Positions 18,490-27,843 of a stretch of DNA of 64,000 nt are shown piece after piece (positions within the stretch are counted from its first letter, which is position 1; every line of letters starts with the position of its first letter). Origin of the DNA: Chryseobacterium indoltheticum (GTDB taxonomy: Bacteria; Bacteroidota; Bacteroidia; Flavobacteriales; Weeksellaceae). The stretch is from NCBI RefSeq assembly GCF_003815915.1, contig NZ_CP033929.1, positions 992,001 to 1,056,000 on the forward strand, read 5' to 3'. Made by a program: the position numbers and the translations under genes. The notes beneath the pieces were generated by a model. The model had not been told where the DNA came from and made no database searches. It saw only the letters and a list, made by a program, of their open reading frames with translations.

Positions 18490-19518
18490 TTACTTCCTTT
18501 TTGAAGACTTCCTTACACAGATCTGCGGTGCTAAAACAACCTTCTTCTCAATAGAAACACCCGAAGAATTATCTTTAATGTGATCTATAAAAACCTGCCC
18601 CGCCATATTCCCCATAATCAAAGGCGTCTGATCCATTGAGCTCATCGGAAGCTCCATAAACTGGGTAAAAGGTTCGTTTGAAAAGCCGATAACCGCAACT
18701 TCCTGAGGGATTTTAATCTTGCGTTTTTTTAATTCCTGACAAGCACCTAACGCCGCAAAATCACTGGCAGAAAATATCGCATCGGGAATAGATTTGCTGT
18801 CCCATAAAGTTTTGATGGCCTCAATTCCGGCATCAATCGAACTTCCGGTAGAGATGATATTTTCTTCTTTTACCTGAAATTTGTGATCAATCAAAGCTTG
18901 TTTATAGCCATTCAGACGGTTCTGATAAATCTCAAGATTGAGATCTCCTGCAAAATGACAGATGTTTTTGTAGCCCTCCGCAATAAGATGTTCAGTGGCC
19001 ATGTAGCCACCCTTGTAGTCATCAATCGTAACGGTACTGATTCCGGGAATGTCTTTTTTTCTGTCGAAAAATATGATGGGCGTATTGGTTGTATTTAAAA
19101 TATGCTGAATATGTTCCGTATCAATTGTAGTACGGGAAACAGACATGAAAATTCCGTCCACCTGAGCATTCAATAAAGTGTTGAGGTGCTTTTTTTCCGT
19201 TAAAACATCTTCATGACTTTGGCAGATAATTACATGATATCCGTGAAGAGAAAGTTCTTCTTCAATTCCACGGATGACAGACGAGAAAAAGTTGGTATTG
19301 ATGTATGGAACGATGATTCCTACGTTTTTGGTTTCCCCGCTTTTTAAGGCTTTGGCAAGGTTATTCTGCTTATAGTTCATTTCCTTTGCCGTTTTAATCA
19401 CCAGATCTTTCGTTGCCTGACTGATTCTCGGATTATCGTTCAATGCTCTGGAAACCGTTGCCACACTTACGTTTAGCTTCTTTGAAATATCATAAATAGT
19501 GGCATTTTTCTTTGTCAT
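18490..19518 (-). CDS. LacI/GalR-family transcriptional regulator
   Basis: 342 residues. The N-terminal helix-turn-helix and hinge are ATIYDISKKLNVSVATVSRALNDNPRIS (residues 6-33) and NLAKALKSGETKNVGIIVP (53-71). A periplasmic-binding-protein-like effector domain fills the rest, including SIPDAIFSASDFAALGACQELKKR. It is the only such regulator in the window and follows the uronate locus. Palindromes of the LacI type (GCAATCGATTGC) sit before susC and kduI and near xylB, so it is the best candidate to control them, probably relieved or activated by a uronate intermediate. The effector cannot be read from sequence. Confidence -1.
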   Translation of the reverse strand: MTKKNATIYDISKKLNVSVATVSRALNDNPRISQATKDLVIKTAKEMNYKQNNLAKALKSGETKNVGIIVPYINTNFFSSVIRGIEEELSLHGYHVIICQSHEDVLTEKKHLNTLLNAQVDGIFMSVSRTTIDTEHIQHILNTTNTPIIFFDRKKDIPGISTVTIDDYKGGYMATEHLIAEGYKNICHFAGDLNLEIYQNRLNGYKQALIDHKFQVKEENIISTGSSIDAGIEAIKTLWDSKSIPDAIFSASDFAALGACQELKKRKIKIPQEVAVIGFSNEPFTQFMELPMSSMDQTPLIMGNMAGQVFIDHIKDNSSGVSIEKKVVLAPQICVRKSSKRK

Positions 19519-19816
19519 AGGTATTCTGGACTAACGTTAAATCTTCCATCATATTCCTTTATGGAATGGTGGTAAATTTAATCAAATTATGCATACCAAT
19601 AGCGTGCAAGCTATAATTTTTCATTTTTGATTAAATATTACGTAGACAATCTGTTTTACTAAAACTCTTATACGGTATCGTAGTTTTACGACATCAAATC
19701 GTAGAATTACTACAAATTTTCAAAAAGATGTACAAATGTTTTAAAGATATTGTTGGTGTATCTATCTTTGGGTTATAGAAATCACAAAAAATACTAACGA
19801 TTAAAATTTACTTATC
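19519..19816. promoter_or_regulatory. Divergent promoter region between lacI and hcp
   Basis: 298 bp without an ORF. For hcp, TATCTTTG at 19763-19770 matches the flavobacterial -7 consensus TAnnTTTG exactly, about 45 bp before the start. A clear -33 TTTG/TTG element at the usual spacing was not found. Nothing else stands out. Confidence -1.
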
Positions 19817-20221
19817 ATGGCAGCAAATTCAAGAGGAATCTTAAAATTCAACGGCAGCGAAGGTCAAAAATTATTAAAGCTGAACTACAGCGTTTCAAGA
19901 TCTACAGACGTTTCAGGTAGAGTAGCATCAGACCCTTCTAATGCGCTTATCAAATTAACGATCGAGGCAACAGAAAAATCTGACATCCTTGAGTCACTGT
20001 TAAACGGAAAGTACAAGCCGACAACTGGTGAAATTACATTCAACAAATCTCACGAAGAAGGAACTCTAATTACTTTAAACTGGGAAAACGGTTATGTAAT
20101 TCAGCATGAGGTAGACTTCGACGCAGTAGACGAAAACTCAATGTTGATCAGCTTTGTTGTAAGTGCTGAGAAAATCAACTACGGAAACTCTGCGTACGAA
20201 GGAATTTGGCCAACAAGCTAA
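19817..20221 (+). CDS. tssD: Type VI secretion system tube protein Hcp (TssD, Bacteroidetes T6SSiii type)
   Basis: 134 residues, no signal peptide. It follows the pattern of Bacteroidetes Hcp/TssD: a beta-rich start (GILKFNGSEGQKLLKLNYSVSRSTDVSGR), ESLLNGKYKPTTGEITFNKS in the middle and ISFVVSAEKINYGNSAYEGIWP at the end. Hcp hexamers stack into the inner tube and often carry or chaperone effectors. It has its own promoter-like element and a strong terminator directly after it, so it is probably transcribed alone at a high level. vgrG follows 207 bp downstream. Confidence -1.
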   Translation: MAANSRGILKFNGSEGQKLLKLNYSVSRSTDVSGRVASDPSNALIKLTIEATEKSDILESLLNGKYKPTTGEITFNKSHEEGTLITLNWENGYVIQHEVDFDAVDENSMLISFVVSAEKINYGNSAYEGIWPTS

Positions 20222-20245
20222 AACCTACAGAGTTTACAATATATA

Positions 20246-20273
20246 AAAAGACTGTCGCAAGACGGTCTTTTTT
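20246..20273 (+). terminator. Rho-independent terminator after hcp
   Basis: AAAAGACTGTC-GCAA-GACGGTCTTTTTT has a GCAA tetraloop and a T-run. It lies 25 bp after the hcp stop. Confidence -1.
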
Positions 20274-20428
20274 GTCCTTCCTCTTTTCAAAAGAATAGCT
20301 CAGCCGAGATATGAGAAGGTCTAATTTGAAATGTCATTAATCAGTTAAGAAAAATTTATAAAAATTTATCATCCTGAGATGAATAATATTTTATAAATTT
20401 ATGCTCTATACACCAAAATTACGCAGAT

Positions 20429-22387
20429 ATGAAAAACTTTGACACATCTGGAGGTTCCGCTTTTCGCCCATCACAGAATGCTGCAGGGGTCTCAGAGAAT
20501 CACCATACCGGGATCAACCGCTTGGTAAAATTATCTTTGGTCATTGAAGGTAAGGTGATCAAATATTACAAGCATTTCAAGCTTACCCAAAGTTCTCAGA
20601 AGCACCACGAATTTACGCTGACATTAGCTCACGATACTTTAGGCGACCGCCAAACGCATACCTTAGAAGAAGCCAATAAGTTTTTAGGCAAAAGATTAAC
20701 GGCCGTTATTTCTTATAAAGACATTGAAAACAGTCCGGAACGTACTTTTGTCGGTGTAATTACCGGCGTAGGTTTCAGTCAGGAGAAAATGAGCTTGGGA
20801 AATATTATTTTATCGGGTTACAGTCCGACTATTTTACTGGATGGGGCACCGCATATTCAGAGTTTTGGCGGAAATCAGGCTGTCAATATGGGAATTATTG
20901 CTGAAGAAGTGATTAGGCAGGGTTTAGATAAAAGCCGTTTTGATATCAGAATCGATACAAATGATTATTCTCAAATCATTTACAGCAGTCAGTATGATGA
21001 AACCCATTATAATTATCTGGCGAGAATGGCAGAAGCGTATGGTGAACAGTTTTATTATGACGGAGAAGTTCTCCACTTTGGAAAACTTCCTCCACAAAAC
21101 CAACCCATCAAATTAACCTACGGAAGCAGCGCCAACGACATAAAAGTCGAATTGAAAGCGGTTCATACAAAACCACAATTCTACGGTTACAACAGCAATA
21201 AAAATGAAAAACTGATATCAGGTTCTACTCCGATTCAGCATGTTGGAGATTTGGCAAAAACAGCGTATCAGCACAACGATACTATTTATAAAACACCTTC
21301 ATTACGGGTTGCTCCGATAAAAGCAACCACCCATTTGGATGTTGAATACTCCCAAAAAAGCACATCAGGAAGTGAGGGCGTGAATGTCTTCAGTGTTTCA
21401 GGCTCTACGACGGTTCCTTTTTTACATCCGGGATGCAGTGTCGATATCGAAATGAGGAAACCGGATACGAATGAAACCTCCTATTTCACAAAAATCATGG
21501 TTACAGAAGCAACGCATGAGATAGATACCATCGGTCATTACACCGGAAGTTTTCAGGGAATTGCATCTGACACCGGGTTTTTACCCAAACCTGAATTTAC
21601 CATTCCAAAAGCAGAACCCCAAATTGCAACTGTAATTTCAAACACCGATCCGGAAGGACAGGGAAGAGTTCAGGTAAGATTTGACTGGCAGACGAATGAC
21701 ACAACTCATTTTATAAGAATGATGAGTCCCGATGCAGGAGGAACTGACCAAATCACCCAAAACAGAGGATATGTTGCCATACCGGAAGTCGGTGATCAGG
21801 TGATGGTGAATTTTGTACACAATCATCCCGACCGACCTTTTGTTATGGGCGGAATGTTTCATGGGGGAATTGGATTAGGCGGTGGAATTAATAATCACAT
21901 GCGATCCATCCAAACCAAAAGTGGAATTAAAGTGCTGATGAATGATGATGAAAAAAGTGTGACCATTTTAGATCCGAGTGGTAATACTTATTTTATGGAT
22001 GGAAAAGGAAATATTACGGTAACTGCACCTAATGATATGAATTTTAATGCCGGTGGAAATATGAATATTTCTGTGGGACAAAATATGACAACTACTGTTG
22101 GAGCCAATCAATCGAATACAGTAGGAATGAATAAAACGGAAAATGTGACAATGAATTTTTCTGAGTCTGTTGGAGCCATGAAAAACGTAGGAGTCTTAGG
22201 AAGCTTTTTCACCAACGTTACAGGTAAACTAACGCATTATGTAAAGGGTGATATGGAAACTTTCGGAGAGAAAGAACATAAACTTATCAGCTTGCAAGGA
22301 ATTGAAGTGAGCAGTAAAGGGAACGTTGAGCATCACGCAGAAAAGGAAGTTAAAAATAACAGTGGCGAAAAGTCTAAAAACTATTAG
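20429..22387 (+). CDS. tssI: Type VI secretion system spike protein VgrG (TssI)
   Basis: 652 residues. The N-terminal gp27-like half contains HHEFTLTLAHDTLG and DETHYNYLARMAEAYGEQFYYDG. The gp5-like OB fold (about 395-480) has DPEGQGRVQVRFDW, GYVAIPEVGDQVMVNF and HPDRPFVMGGMFHG. The C-terminal beta-helix (about 515-590) shows short repeats (GGNMNISVGQNMTTTVGANQ). No fused effector domain follows. VgrG forms the puncturing tip, with a PAAR-like protein expected on top, and one is encoded at 27361-27834. The Tle1-like gene begins 2 nt after its stop, which suggests that enzyme is the VgrG cargo. Confidence -1.
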   Translation: MKNFDTSGGSAFRPSQNAAGVSENHHTGINRLVKLSLVIEGKVIKYYKHFKLTQSSQKHHEFTLTLAHDTLGDRQTHTLEEANKFLGKRLTAVISYKDIENSPERTFVGVITGVGFSQEKMSLGNIILSGYSPTILLDGAPHIQSFGGNQAVNMGIIAEEVIRQGLDKSRFDIRIDTNDYSQIIYSSQYDETHYNYLARMAEAYGEQFYYDGEVLHFGKLPPQNQPIKLTYGSSANDIKVELKAVHTKPQFYGYNSNKNEKLISGSTPIQHVGDLAKTAYQHNDTIYKTPSLRVAPIKATTHLDVEYSQKSTSGSEGVNVFSVSGSTTVPFLHPGCSVDIEMRKPDTNETSYFTKIMVTEATHEIDTIGHYTGSFQGIASDTGFLPKPEFTIPKAEPQIATVISNTDPEGQGRVQVRFDWQTNDTTHFIRMMSPDAGGTDQITQNRGYVAIPEVGDQVMVNFVHNHPDRPFVMGGMFHGGIGLGGGINNHMRSIQTKSGIKVLMNDDEKSVTILDPSGNTYFMDGKGNITVTAPNDMNFNAGGNMNISVGQNMTTTVGANQSNTVGMNKTENVTMNFSESVGAMKNVGVLGSFFTNVTGKLTHYVKGDMETFGEKEHKLISLQGIEVSSKGNVEHHAEKEVKNNSGEKSKNY

Positions 22388-22389
22388 TC

Positions 22390-24072
22390 ATGAGTATTGA
22401 ATATTTTGTTGAAGGTAAAGTAAGTTCTCAAACAGAAGGCGATCAATTGGCTTTCTCGAAAGGCAATATTGCTCACAATGGGATAAAAAACGTTTTACAA
22501 AACGGAACTGATACAGGAGTTAGTTATAATAATCCCAGCCAAGTAAATCCTAATGATAAACCCATTAATACGATTGATATAAGTCTGAATTTGTTTTTTG
22601 ACGGAACTCAGAACAATAAAACCAATACAGAATTAGGTGGAGATTTCGATGAAGCAAGCAGTGACAAAGATGATAGTTATAATAATGAATATACCAATGT
22701 AGCAAGAGGTTTCGATGCCTTAAATCCCAGCGCTGTAAACCAGGTTCGTTGGTATATTGAAGGTATTGGGACAGAAGATAAAGAAAGTGATAGTATTGTA
22801 AAAGGTGTAATACAAGGAACAGGCGAAACCGGTATTAAAGGTAAAGTAACGAAAGGCTGTATAAAAGGAGCCGAAGCAGTTGCCACTAAAATTACAGATA
22901 AAAGTAAAATTATTGACACTCTTACTGTTACTGTTTTTGGTTTTAGCAGAGGAGCTGCCGCCGCAAGGCATTTTGTTCATCTAGTCACCAAGCCACCGCT
23001 AATGAGTTATTCTGGTGGAAAAACAATTTTGCAGATCTTCCCTCCCGAGTATATTGGTGCAGAAGGAACATTTATCATCAAAGATAAAGATGGTTCTAAG
23101 CTTAAATTTATTAATCAGTACGGGTATTTCGGTGCCTGTCTTGTGGGAAAGGAATTAAAAATCAATAAAATTAAATTCAGATTTGCGGGTTTGTATGATA
23201 CTGTTGCCTCTTACGGTCTTAATCATCGCGGAGGTATGGGAATTGACAATGACACCAAGCAATTAGGTTTAAATACTATTGGAAACAACAAAGTAGATTT
23301 TGTTCTTCAAATCGCTGCTGATGACGAATATAGAGATAATTTTGATTTAACCAATATTAACAGCACAGGAATTAATGGGCTGGAGTTTACCCTTCCGGGT
23401 GTTCATTCCGATATTGGGGGATCTTACGGAAACGGAGAAGAAATTTCTGTGTTATATTGCAATCGCTTTGATCCGTACGACCAAACAACCCATAAAGAAT
23501 GTGAGGAATTTAAAAAGATCGTAATTGAAGAAGGATGGTATACTGAAGACCAACTAAAAATTAAATATTTCTATCAAAAAGATGTGAAGTATGATCGCTG
23601 GTGGAATAAAGGAAGTCAATATTATGGGTTGGTAGGTACCAGAACACTCTCTAATTCTTATGACAAAATACCTTTAAACCTGATGTTTCATTATTCAAAA
23701 CAATTTGGATTAGAGTATATTGAAGATAGAATTACTGAAGATCATAAAATTAATGATCCTTTTCTGAACCCAATATATAATCAGTTATTAGGTTATACAA
23801 ACCAGTGTAACGAAATCAGAAACCAATATGTAAAAGAGTATAATGAGGGAAAAAAACCATCCGCAACTAAATATATAAAAGACATAAAATCATTATCATA
23901 TATAAGCAAAGTAGGAAATGTAGATGATTTAAAAACTTTAAGAAATAAATACCTTCATTGGTCGGTAAAAGCAAATCAAATTGGATTAAGTCCAAATCCT
24001 AATAACAATGCACCTAAAAAAGAAGGTGCACTGGAAGCCAAATACAGAAAAAGAAATATACAAGATGGATAA
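22390..24072 (+). CDS. DUF2235 alpha/beta-hydrolase, Tle1-like T6SS phospholipase effector
   Basis: 560 residues. The DUF2235 signature is complete: LFFDGTQNN at 69-76, the nucleophile elbow GFSRGAA with Ser186, Asp270 in AGLYDTVASYG and His339 in PGVHSDIGGSYG. These match the Ser-Asp-His triad of Tle1 phospholipases. No signal peptide is present, as expected for a T6SS-delivered enzyme. It sits 2 nt after vgrG and overlaps the following DUF2931 lipoprotein gene by 8 nt. That tight coupling fits an effector followed by immunity proteins. Lipase activity and target lipid are inferred from the family. Confidence -1.
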   Translation: MSIEYFVEGKVSSQTEGDQLAFSKGNIAHNGIKNVLQNGTDTGVSYNNPSQVNPNDKPINTIDISLNLFFDGTQNNKTNTELGGDFDEASSDKDDSYNNEYTNVARGFDALNPSAVNQVRWYIEGIGTEDKESDSIVKGVIQGTGETGIKGKVTKGCIKGAEAVATKITDKSKIIDTLTVTVFGFSRGAAAARHFVHLVTKPPLMSYSGGKTILQIFPPEYIGAEGTFIIKDKDGSKLKFINQYGYFGACLVGKELKINKIKFRFAGLYDTVASYGLNHRGGMGIDNDTKQLGLNTIGNNKVDFVLQIAADDEYRDNFDLTNINSTGINGLEFTLPGVHSDIGGSYGNGEEISVLYCNRFDPYDQTTHKECEEFKKIVIEEGWYTEDQLKIKYFYQKDVKYDRWWNKGSQYYGLVGTRTLSNSYDKIPLNLMFHYSKQFGLEYIEDRITEDHKINDPFLNPIYNQLLGYTNQCNEIRNQYVKEYNEGKKPSATKYIKDIKSLSYISKVGNVDDLKTLRNKYLHWSVKANQIGLSPNPNNNAPKKEGALEAKYRKRNIQDG

Positions 24073-25141
24073 ATCCCTAATCAAAATAATAATCTATTTT
24101 TTATTCGTAACCCAAAACCTAAGTTGCCAAGATATGAAACAAAAAAAACTGCCTGAATTTCAAGTGGAAATATCACATCCTTATAATAAGTTAGATGTAA
24201 CCCCTATACAGGATAAAATTTTTACTTTAGAAGGTAATGGTGCGGCATTGCCTTACGGTAGCAGTTCTGGCGAATGGGGATATTCTGGATCTGGTTGGAC
24301 TGAGCAATACGGTACTCCCATCGGAGCAGATATCATCTACTTTTCAAGATATGAAGATACTTTTTATCGTTTGAAAGTTGACTTTCCCGAAGAGAAGATC
24401 AAAGATTACATGGAAAGAGCCTATGCCCAAAGTGGAGGAACAACTGAGGATAAAGCCCCATTAGAAGAATACAAGCGATTGGGTAGAAATGAACGTTTTA
24501 GTGCAAATTATAATTCTTATAATAGTTTTTCTAATCTGGTTTTTGGTTTTGCACCCAAAGGGATGGTTGTCGTGTGGTTGCGTTATGGCGCGGCTGTTCG
24601 GATAGAATTGGGTCGTTATCAATCCGAAGTTATTAAAGACGATAAAGAATTGGAGAAAAAATTATTTTCAAAACTATCTATTTCACGTGAAGAAATGAGA
24701 AAGAATAGGTTTTTAGATATTTCTCCAAATGAATGGGACAATTATCGGATAAGATATGCTTACAAGCCTGTAATTACCGGTGAAAATAAAGCCCTTCGAT
24801 TATTTGAAATGAATTTTCACTATTATAATGCCGAGTTAGAAATTATGCTTCGCCCTTGGATTAATAATATTCCGGTAAAAGAAAGAGCGATTCCGAAAGA
24901 AATTAGCTTCGTTTGGGAAACGGGAAAAGATCAGCAATTTGTTGGGAGAGCTTATTTCAGTTGGGAAAAGACCAATGAGGCATTTAAAAAAGCAGGAAAT
25001 AATGCAAAGTTAGAATTTAAGATAGCTCCCGATAATAATAGTTTTGAAATGTTTTTGAACGATCAACCTTTGAAAGCTGACAGTACAAGAGTATTCAAGA
25101 CAGAAAGTGAATATAAAGATTCTTATAATGATTATAATTAG
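24065..25141 (+). CDS. DUF2931 family lipoprotein, candidate immunity protein 1
   Basis: 358 residues from ATG 24065, which overlaps the stop of the hydrolase gene (ATGGATAA). An upstream in-frame ATG at 24008 would bury the signal peptide and is rejected. The lipoprotein signal is MDKSLIKIIIYFLFVTQNLS followed by the lipobox Cys. The DUF2931 body includes LPYGSSSGEWGYSGSGWTEQ, GTPIGADI and VFGFAPKGMVVVWLRYG. A membrane-anchored protein directly behind a Tle-type lipase is the classic place for an immunity protein. This role is inferred. It is paralogous to the next gene. Confidence -1.
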   Translation: MDKSLIKIIIYFLFVTQNLSCQDMKQKKLPEFQVEISHPYNKLDVTPIQDKIFTLEGNGAALPYGSSSGEWGYSGSGWTEQYGTPIGADIIYFSRYEDTFYRLKVDFPEEKIKDYMERAYAQSGGTTEDKAPLEEYKRLGRNERFSANYNSYNSFSNLVFGFAPKGMVVVWLRYGAAVRIELGRYQSEVIKDDKELEKKLFSKLSISREEMRKNRFLDISPNEWDNYRIRYAYKPVITGENKALRLFEMNFHYYNAELEIMLRPWINNIPVKERAIPKEISFVWETGKDQQFVGRAYFSWEKTNEAFKKAGNNAKLEFKIAPDNNSFEMFLNDQPLKADSTRVFKTESEYKDSYNDYN

Positions 25142-25226
25142 AAACATCCTTATCTCACTAAAAATGCCAAATTCTCAACCTTTGCGAAATAAAAGAATTT
25201 ATAAAGAATTTTATAAGTAATTAAGT

Positions 25227-26318
25227 TTGAAAAAAGCATATTTTATTGTTTGTGTTTTTTTGCTGTTGCAAAATATCAGTTGCCAAAAAATGGAAAAAGA
25301 ATCTACAGTTCCATCATACAACGTACAAATTTCGCATACGGATAATAAACATTTGATTACACCGGTAGAAGATTCTTTAATAACATTAGAAGGTGTTGCT
25401 GCGCATTTGCCTTATGGAAGCTCTTCAGGAAGTTGGGGGAACTCAGGAAAGGGATTTACCGAACAGAGTGGAACTCCAATTGGAGCAGATATAAAGTATT
25501 ATGCTGAAAGTGAAGGGGTATTTTATCATTTAAAAGCAAGTTTTCCTAGAGATAAGGTAAAAGAGTTTGTTCAGAGAGCGTACGCTGTAGATGAATCTGA
25601 GTCATCTAATGAGCCGATGAAAGAGTTTATTAATATTCATAATGAACCTGACTACCGCAAAAAGTATAATGCGTTTTCCAAATCTTATTATGGGATGTCT
25701 GATCTTATTTTTGGTTTTGCGCCAAAAGGGATGGTTGTAGTCTGGCTAGGATTTGGACCGACGCAAATTGAATTAGGTCAATATCAGGCAGAAAAAATCA
25801 ACAATGAGTCTGAGATTAAGAGATTAAAAGAAAAATATCAGAAAACATACAGAGTTGATGCCAATTTATTTGAACAGTTGGCGAAGGAAAATTATCTTCC
25901 TGATGAGTCACCTGAAAAATGGATAAAGTATAGAAAAAAATACAACTGGGCACCTCAGATAAGTTCAGAAAACAATAACTTTAAATTGTTTTCAATAAAT
26001 ACAGATTATTATAACGGTGAAAGAGATATTCTCTTGCGACCGACTGTGATAAACCCTTCTGTAAAAGAAAAAGCAATTCCAAGAGAAATCAATTTCTTTT
26101 GGGAAACGGGTAAAGATGAAGCTTTTGAAGGACGCATTTTCATCAATTGGGAAAAAGCAAATGAAGAATTTGAAAATGATGAAAAAAACTTTAAGATGAA
26201 TATTAAAATCGCTCCCGATAACAACAGTTTGGAAGTTTTTCTAAATACTCAGCCCTTTAAAGCAGATAGTGTAAGGATTTATAAAAGCGAAAAAAAATTT
26301 AAAGAGTCATATAAGTAA
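25227..26318 (+). CDS. DUF2931 family lipoprotein, candidate immunity protein 2 (TTG start)
   Basis: 363 residues. The start is TTG at 25227: no ATG precedes it in frame before the stop at 25218, and only this start includes the lipoprotein signal (KKAYFIVCVFLLLQNISC). It shares the DUF2931 motifs with the preceding gene: LPYGSSSGSWGNSGKGFTEQ, GTPIGADI, FGFAPKGMVVVWLGFG, EISFVWETGKD-like INFFWETGKDEAF and KIAPDNNSLEVFLN. It is clearly a tandem paralogue with an extra charged insertion near residue 190. Paired, divergent copies are usual for immunity genes covering different effector variants. Confidence -1.
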   Translation: MKKAYFIVCVFLLLQNISCQKMEKESTVPSYNVQISHTDNKHLITPVEDSLITLEGVAAHLPYGSSSGSWGNSGKGFTEQSGTPIGADIKYYAESEGVFYHLKASFPRDKVKEFVQRAYAVDESESSNEPMKEFINIHNEPDYRKKYNAFSKSYYGMSDLIFGFAPKGMVVVWLGFGPTQIELGQYQAEKINNESEIKRLKEKYQKTYRVDANLFEQLAKENYLPDESPEKWIKYRKKYNWAPQISSENNNFKLFSINTDYYNGERDILLRPTVINPSVKEKAIPREINFFWETGKDEAFEGRIFINWEKANEEFENDEKNFKMNIKIAPDNNSLEVFLNTQPFKADSVRIYKSEKKFKESYK

Positions 26319-26355
26319 TTAAAATTTAAATTCAAAATTTCAGTAACAATAACCA

Positions 26356-27336
26356 ATGAGCAGTGAAACAAATTTTGCTAAAGTAAAAATCGACGGCATC
26401 TTCAATCTGGAAGAGTTTTCAAAAGAATATAAAATGACTCCCCAGGAAGTTATTCAATTTCATAATCAACACTGCGGATTACAGGAGTTATTGAGTTTAA
26501 TTTTATCAAAATATGTACAGCATGTTTATCTGCCGTCAAAAAATTATGAAGAGGAGGATATTAAGGTCTTAAAAAGTACAACGCTCGAATTACCGACCAA
26601 AAATGAGGAAAAAGAGTATGGAGTTGTTATTAAATTTTCACCCAAAGATCTTCAGATACATTACAAAATAAAGGTAAAACGAACACTGGATATTTTAACC
26701 CTGACAAAAGATAAGACATATGTAAACAACCAGAAAATTGAGCAGACTATCGAACAATTATTTGAAAAAGCCAATAATACTTTATATCCTTTACAGATTT
26801 TAACAGAAAAAAATGGCGCATTAAGTAAGATTGTGAACGCAGATGAGGTTGCTGAAAGATGGAAAAAAGAAACGTTTCCTAAGCTAAAAGATTATTATCA
26901 GTCTGAAACGACCGATAAAATTATTCAGCAGTTTGATGATACTTTTTGTAATCTCAATAAAAAGCGACAGTTTTTGGAAAGAAATATGTTTTATAAACTT
27001 TTTTTTCTGCCTGTTTATCAGACTTATGGAGGCTTTAAGAAAGAAAGTTTAGTTCAGATTTATCATGCAGATATTGCAAAGCAGATCAATTATAAAATAC
27101 AATTTTGGCTGCAGAAAAAATTTACGAGAGGCAATAAGATTGCATTAAAAATAACCGGAGTTGAAGACGATAGTATATTTAATCAAAACCGTGAAAAAGG
27201 AAAATTAGATTTGCTTTACAAATTAGATAAAGAAACAAAAGCAATATATTCTATAGTTGGTTTTATTTCTTATTTTGAAAATGACAAAAAACATAATGTT
27301 GATTTTCAACTTTATGAATTAGAAAAACTCAACTGA
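26356..27336 (+). CDS. Hypothetical T6SS-island protein with a LysM-like N-terminus
   Basis: 326 residues, no signal peptide or membrane segment. Residues 17-60 (EYKMTPQEVIQFHNQH ... YVQHVYLPSKNY) have the shape of a LysM-like module, in which a helix ending in FHN precedes a strand ending in an IYIP-like motif. The remainder is rich in charged residues and not recognised. It lies between the DUF2931 genes and the PAAR-like gene, so it may help load or fold cargo, as adaptor proteins do in other T6SS islands. This is inference from position. Confidence -1.
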   Translation: MSSETNFAKVKIDGIFNLEEFSKEYKMTPQEVIQFHNQHCGLQELLSLILSKYVQHVYLPSKNYEEEDIKVLKSTTLELPTKNEEKEYGVVIKFSPKDLQIHYKIKVKRTLDILTLTKDKTYVNNQKIEQTIEQLFEKANNTLYPLQILTEKNGALSKIVNADEVAERWKKETFPKLKDYYQSETTDKIIQQFDDTFCNLNKKRQFLERNMFYKLFFLPVYQTYGGFKKESLVQIYHADIAKQINYKIQFWLQKKFTRGNKIALKITGVEDDSIFNQNREKGKLDLLYKLDKETKAIYSIVGFISYFENDKKHNVDFQLYELEKLN

Positions 27337-27360
27337 TGAGTCAATCAAAAATCGCAGATT

Positions 27361-27834
27361 ATGAGTGAAAAACATCTTGTTTGCCAAGGCGCTATTTGTA
27401 GCTGTAAGTTTGGGTCTGCACCCGATAAGCTAACGGTATTGACGCAAAGCAAGCGCTATATTAACGACAAAGATGGGAGCCAGAAATTGCTGGCTACCCA
27501 TATGGATATTGGTAAAACGTTTGAGAAAAATTTATTTGGAAGCTGTGCAAAACTCAATAATGCTCCTTGTCAGGTTGTAGTGACGAAATGGAGCGGCTTC
27601 TACGAAAAGATCACTCTGCAGGATAACAGCGGCAAAGCATTATTAGAAGATAGTAAAGCAACTTGTCCTATTGGGGCTCCGGATTGTATAAGCATTATTA
27701 ATCACGGTCAAATCATGGAAGCATCTGCACAAAATGTAGAGAATGCAGAGAAAGAAGTCTTGATGGAATTATTTCCTTTCGCTGATCTTCATCAGTATAT
27801 TCGAAAAACGGATATGCTAGATGCTAAAAACTAA
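27361..27834 (+). CDS. PAAR-like protein, DUF4280 family
   Basis: 157 residues. The N-terminus HLVCQGAICSCKFGSAP carries the cysteine-rich opening of DUF4280 proteins. Further cysteines follow in FGSCAKLNNAPCQVVV and KATCPIGAPDCISIINHGQ. DUF4280 proteins are PAAR-like tips thought to cap VgrG and connect it to effectors. A short C-terminal helix follows the tip domain. The next gene, a 1090-residue protein, starts 9 nt after its stop, which suggests that protein rides on this tip. Confidence -1.
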   Translation: MSEKHLVCQGAICSCKFGSAPDKLTVLTQSKRYINDKDGSQKLLATHMDIGKTFEKNLFGSCAKLNNAPCQVVVTKWSGFYEKITLQDNSGKALLEDSKATCPIGAPDCISIINHGQIMEASAQNVENAEKEVLMELFPFADLHQYIRKTDMLDAKN

Positions 27835-27843
27835 TGCAGTCCT

